Positions 31,354 to 32,653 of a stretch of DNA of 32,653 nt are shown here, piece by piece. Within the stretch, counting starts at the first letter, position 1. The number at the start of each line of letters is the position of its first letter. The translations under genes were made by a program, and so were the position numbers. The DNA is from a virus, in the IMG/VR virus record IMGVR_UViG_3300034066_002182, positions 1-32,653 of that record. One strand, given 5' to 3'. The notes below the pieces were generated by a model. That model was not told the DNA's origin. It did no database searches and was given only the letters and a program-made list of their open reading frames with translations.

Positions 31354-32150
31354 TGCTAGGTAAACATTTTTATAACGAATCAATTCGTAAAACTATTATT
31401 GGATTTGGAACTTTATTCAATAACATAGAATTACAAAGAAAAGACAAAGATGGTAGTGTTAAACAAACCATCAAAGTTCCTTTGGCATATGGTCCTGTCG
31501 AAAAGTTTTTGGCAAGAGTAGAGGCAGAACCAGATTTAGATAAAAGAAGACCTACTCAAATTCAGTTGCCTAGAATTTCTTTTGAAATGAAAGGAATTTC
31601 TTATGATGCAAGTAGAAAACTTGGCCCAACTCAAATTTGCAGAACTCCAAAATCTGGAGAAACTGAGATTACGTATTCTCATTATTTACCAGTTCCATAT
31701 AATTTAGATTTTGAAGTTGCACTTATTAGTAAAAATAATGATGATGCAGTTCAAATACTCGAACAGATTCTTCCATTTTTTCAACCATATTTTTCAATAA
31801 CTATTAATATGGTATCTGAAACAGATGAGAAAAAAGACATTCCTATTTTATTAAATGGAGTTTCTATTCAAGATGATTATGAAGGAAATTTTGAAGTAAG
31901 AAGAACTATAATTTATACTTTAACATTTGTAGCAAAATCATATATTTACGGACCAATTACTACTTCAGATATTATTAAAAAAGTTAATGTTGATATTGGT
32001 ACTGCAATAAATGCAAATAGATATGTAACTTATAGTGCAACTCCAAAAGCCCTTGAAGATTTAAATAATGATGGTGCTATTAATTCTTTAGATGATGAAT
32101 TAGTGGAACCAGAGGATAACTTTGGTTTCAATGAAATATGGACAGAATAA
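31353..32150 (+). CDS. 15: Tail completion / sheath terminator gp15
   Basis: A 265-residue gp15 (T4: 272 aa), which forms a hexamer at the head end of the tail, stabilises the sheath and joins the tail to the neck. Typical features are HFYNESIRKTIIGFGTLFNNI (about 5-25), VPLAYGPVEKFLAR (about 42-55), RISFEMKGISYDASRKLG (about 74-91) and the strand YSHYLPVPYNLDFEVALISKN (about 108-128). The last 30 residues carry DLNNDGAINSLD (236-247), which has the spacing of a dockerin/EF-hand calcium loop. The start shares a base with the gp14 stop; the stop lies two bases before the gp16 start I chose. Confidence 0.92.
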   Translation: MLGKHFYNESIRKTIIGFGTLFNNIELQRKDKDGSVKQTIKVPLAYGPVEKFLARVEAEPDLDKRRPTQIQLPRISFEMKGISYDASRKLGPTQICRTPKSGETEITYSHYLPVPYNLDFEVALISKNNDDAVQILEQILPFFQPYFSITINMVSETDEKKDIPILLNGVSIQDDYEGNFEVRRTIIYTLTFVAKSYIYGPITTSDIIKKVNVDIGTAINANRYVTYSATPKALEDLNNDGAINSLDDELVEPEDNFGFNEIWTE

Positions 32151-32152
32151 TT

Positions 32153-32581
32153 ATGTCATCATACGATAAACTAGACGACTCTTTTGATATAGTTCCAGTA
32201 GATTCCGATGAACCATCTGAATTAGTATCAGAACTTGATATCATTTTAGAATCAGATTTAGAGGATATTAAAAAAGATTACAAATATAGTAGAGGGCAAC
32301 TCTACAATTTAATTCAAAAAGGACAAAAAGCAATTGATGGAATTTTAGATGTTGCTAGTCAAAGTGATCATCCAAGAGCTTATGAAGTTGCATTTCAAGG
32401 CATAAAAAATGTGTCAGAACTTGCAGATAAATTAATAGAAGTTCAGAAAAAAATGAAAGATATAGAAGAAGATAGACCAATTAAAGGTCCTTCTACTGTA
32501 AATAATACTATGTTTGTTGGAAGTACTGCAGAACTTCAAAAGTTTCTAAAACAATCCAAAATAAATAATACGGAAGAATGA
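32153..32581 (+). CDS. 16: Terminase small subunit gp16
   Basis: gp16 binds phage DNA as a ring and loads the large terminase gp17 for packaging. The product is 142 residues from ATG 32153 (T4: 164 aa). An acidic N-terminus (DSDEPSELVSELD) is followed by the core KKDYKYSRGQLYNLIQKGQKAIDGILDVAS (about 40-69), HPRAYEVAFQGIKNVSELADKL (about 73-94) and a helix with EVQKKMKDIEED, as in cyanophage gp16. An in-frame ATG at 32138 would add five residues but lies inside gp15; 32153, two bases after the gp15 stop, is more likely. The expected gp17 is not seen in the window. Confidence 0.88.
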   Translation: MSSYDKLDDSFDIVPVDSDEPSELVSELDIILESDLEDIKKDYKYSRGQLYNLIQKGQKAIDGILDVASQSDHPRAYEVAFQGIKNVSELADKLIEVQKKMKDIEEDRPIKGPSTVNNTMFVGSTAELQKFLKQSKINNTEE

Positions 32582-32601
32582 TAACAATTCGGAGAATTTA
32601 A

Positions 32602-32653
32602 ATGTCAGTCATTAAAGTTGTACAAGATTTACCTATAGTAGATACTACAGATA
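32602..32653 (+). CDS. 5' end of an unidentified gene after gp16
   Basis: ATG 32602 has a good SD (GGAG at 32591-32594, 7 nt upstream) and an open frame of 17 residues to the window edge, beginning MSVIKVVQDLPIVDTTD. In T4 the next gene is 17 (large terminase), but this start does not look like gp17 to me; T4-like cyanophages sometimes have a small gene between 16 and 17. I cannot assign it. Confidence 0.6.
   Translation, partial: MSVIKVVQDLPIVDTTD

Overview
The window is most likely from a T4-like cyanophage (a contractile-tailed myovirus of cyanobacteria). From about 1.3 kb onward the DNA is strongly AT-rich, every gene lies on the + strand, and the genes are tightly packed with ATGA/TAATG overlaps. 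Their products follow the T4 virion order: PAAR tip, gp25, gp6, gp7, gp8, a DUF4815 baseplate/fibre protein, fibre-like proteins, neck gp13 and gp14, sheath terminator gp15 and small terminase gp16. Late-promoter-like NATAAATA boxes sit at several operon starts. A possible NblA-like gene (26623-26781) points to a phycobilisome-bearing host such as Synechococcus or a relative.

Layout. 1-1290 is a GC-rich block unlike the rest: the end of one gene (1-102) and three short unknown genes (208-531, 619-828, 886-1110). Each gene is followed by a GC-rich hairpin. Two share a duplicated 56-nt leader, and the block ends in a cluster of short dyad repeats (1143-1224). 1368-2080 is AT-rich with two unknown small genes and an AbrB/MazE-like protein. 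2103-5849 holds a 1093-aa structural protein, a PAAR tip protein and a 47-aa basic protein, closed by a clear terminator. 5884-8697 begins with a late promoter and carries a 51-aa ORF, gp25 and gp6. 8694-26409 is nearly filled by gp7 (2759 aa), gp8 and a 2560-aa DUF4815 protein. 26412-26781 has a coiled-coil protein and the NblA-like ORF, then a terminator with a late-promoter box in its loop. 26840-29435 has small structural and fibre-like proteins. 29435-32581 has gp13, gp14, gp15 and gp16. The next gene begins at 32602 and runs off the end.

How the genes work together. gp25, gp6, gp7 and gp8 form the baseplate wedges; the PAAR protein caps the central spike; the DUF4815 protein and the fibre-like proteins should decorate the periphery and contact the host; gp13, gp14 and gp15 close the head-tail junction; gp16 starts DNA packaging. 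The baseplate proteins here are greatly enlarged by repeated beta-rich modules, and several of these modules recur in different proteins of the window (the 1093-aa protein, gp7, gp8, the DUF4815 protein, gp14 and the fibre-like protein), which suggests exchange of surface modules among virion genes. Nothing here encodes replication, integration or an obvious defence system. The most notable leads are the NblA-like ORF, the foreign-looking GC-rich block with its duplicated leaders and dyad repeats, the promoter-in-terminator-loop arrangements, and a dockerin-like calcium loop at the end of gp15.
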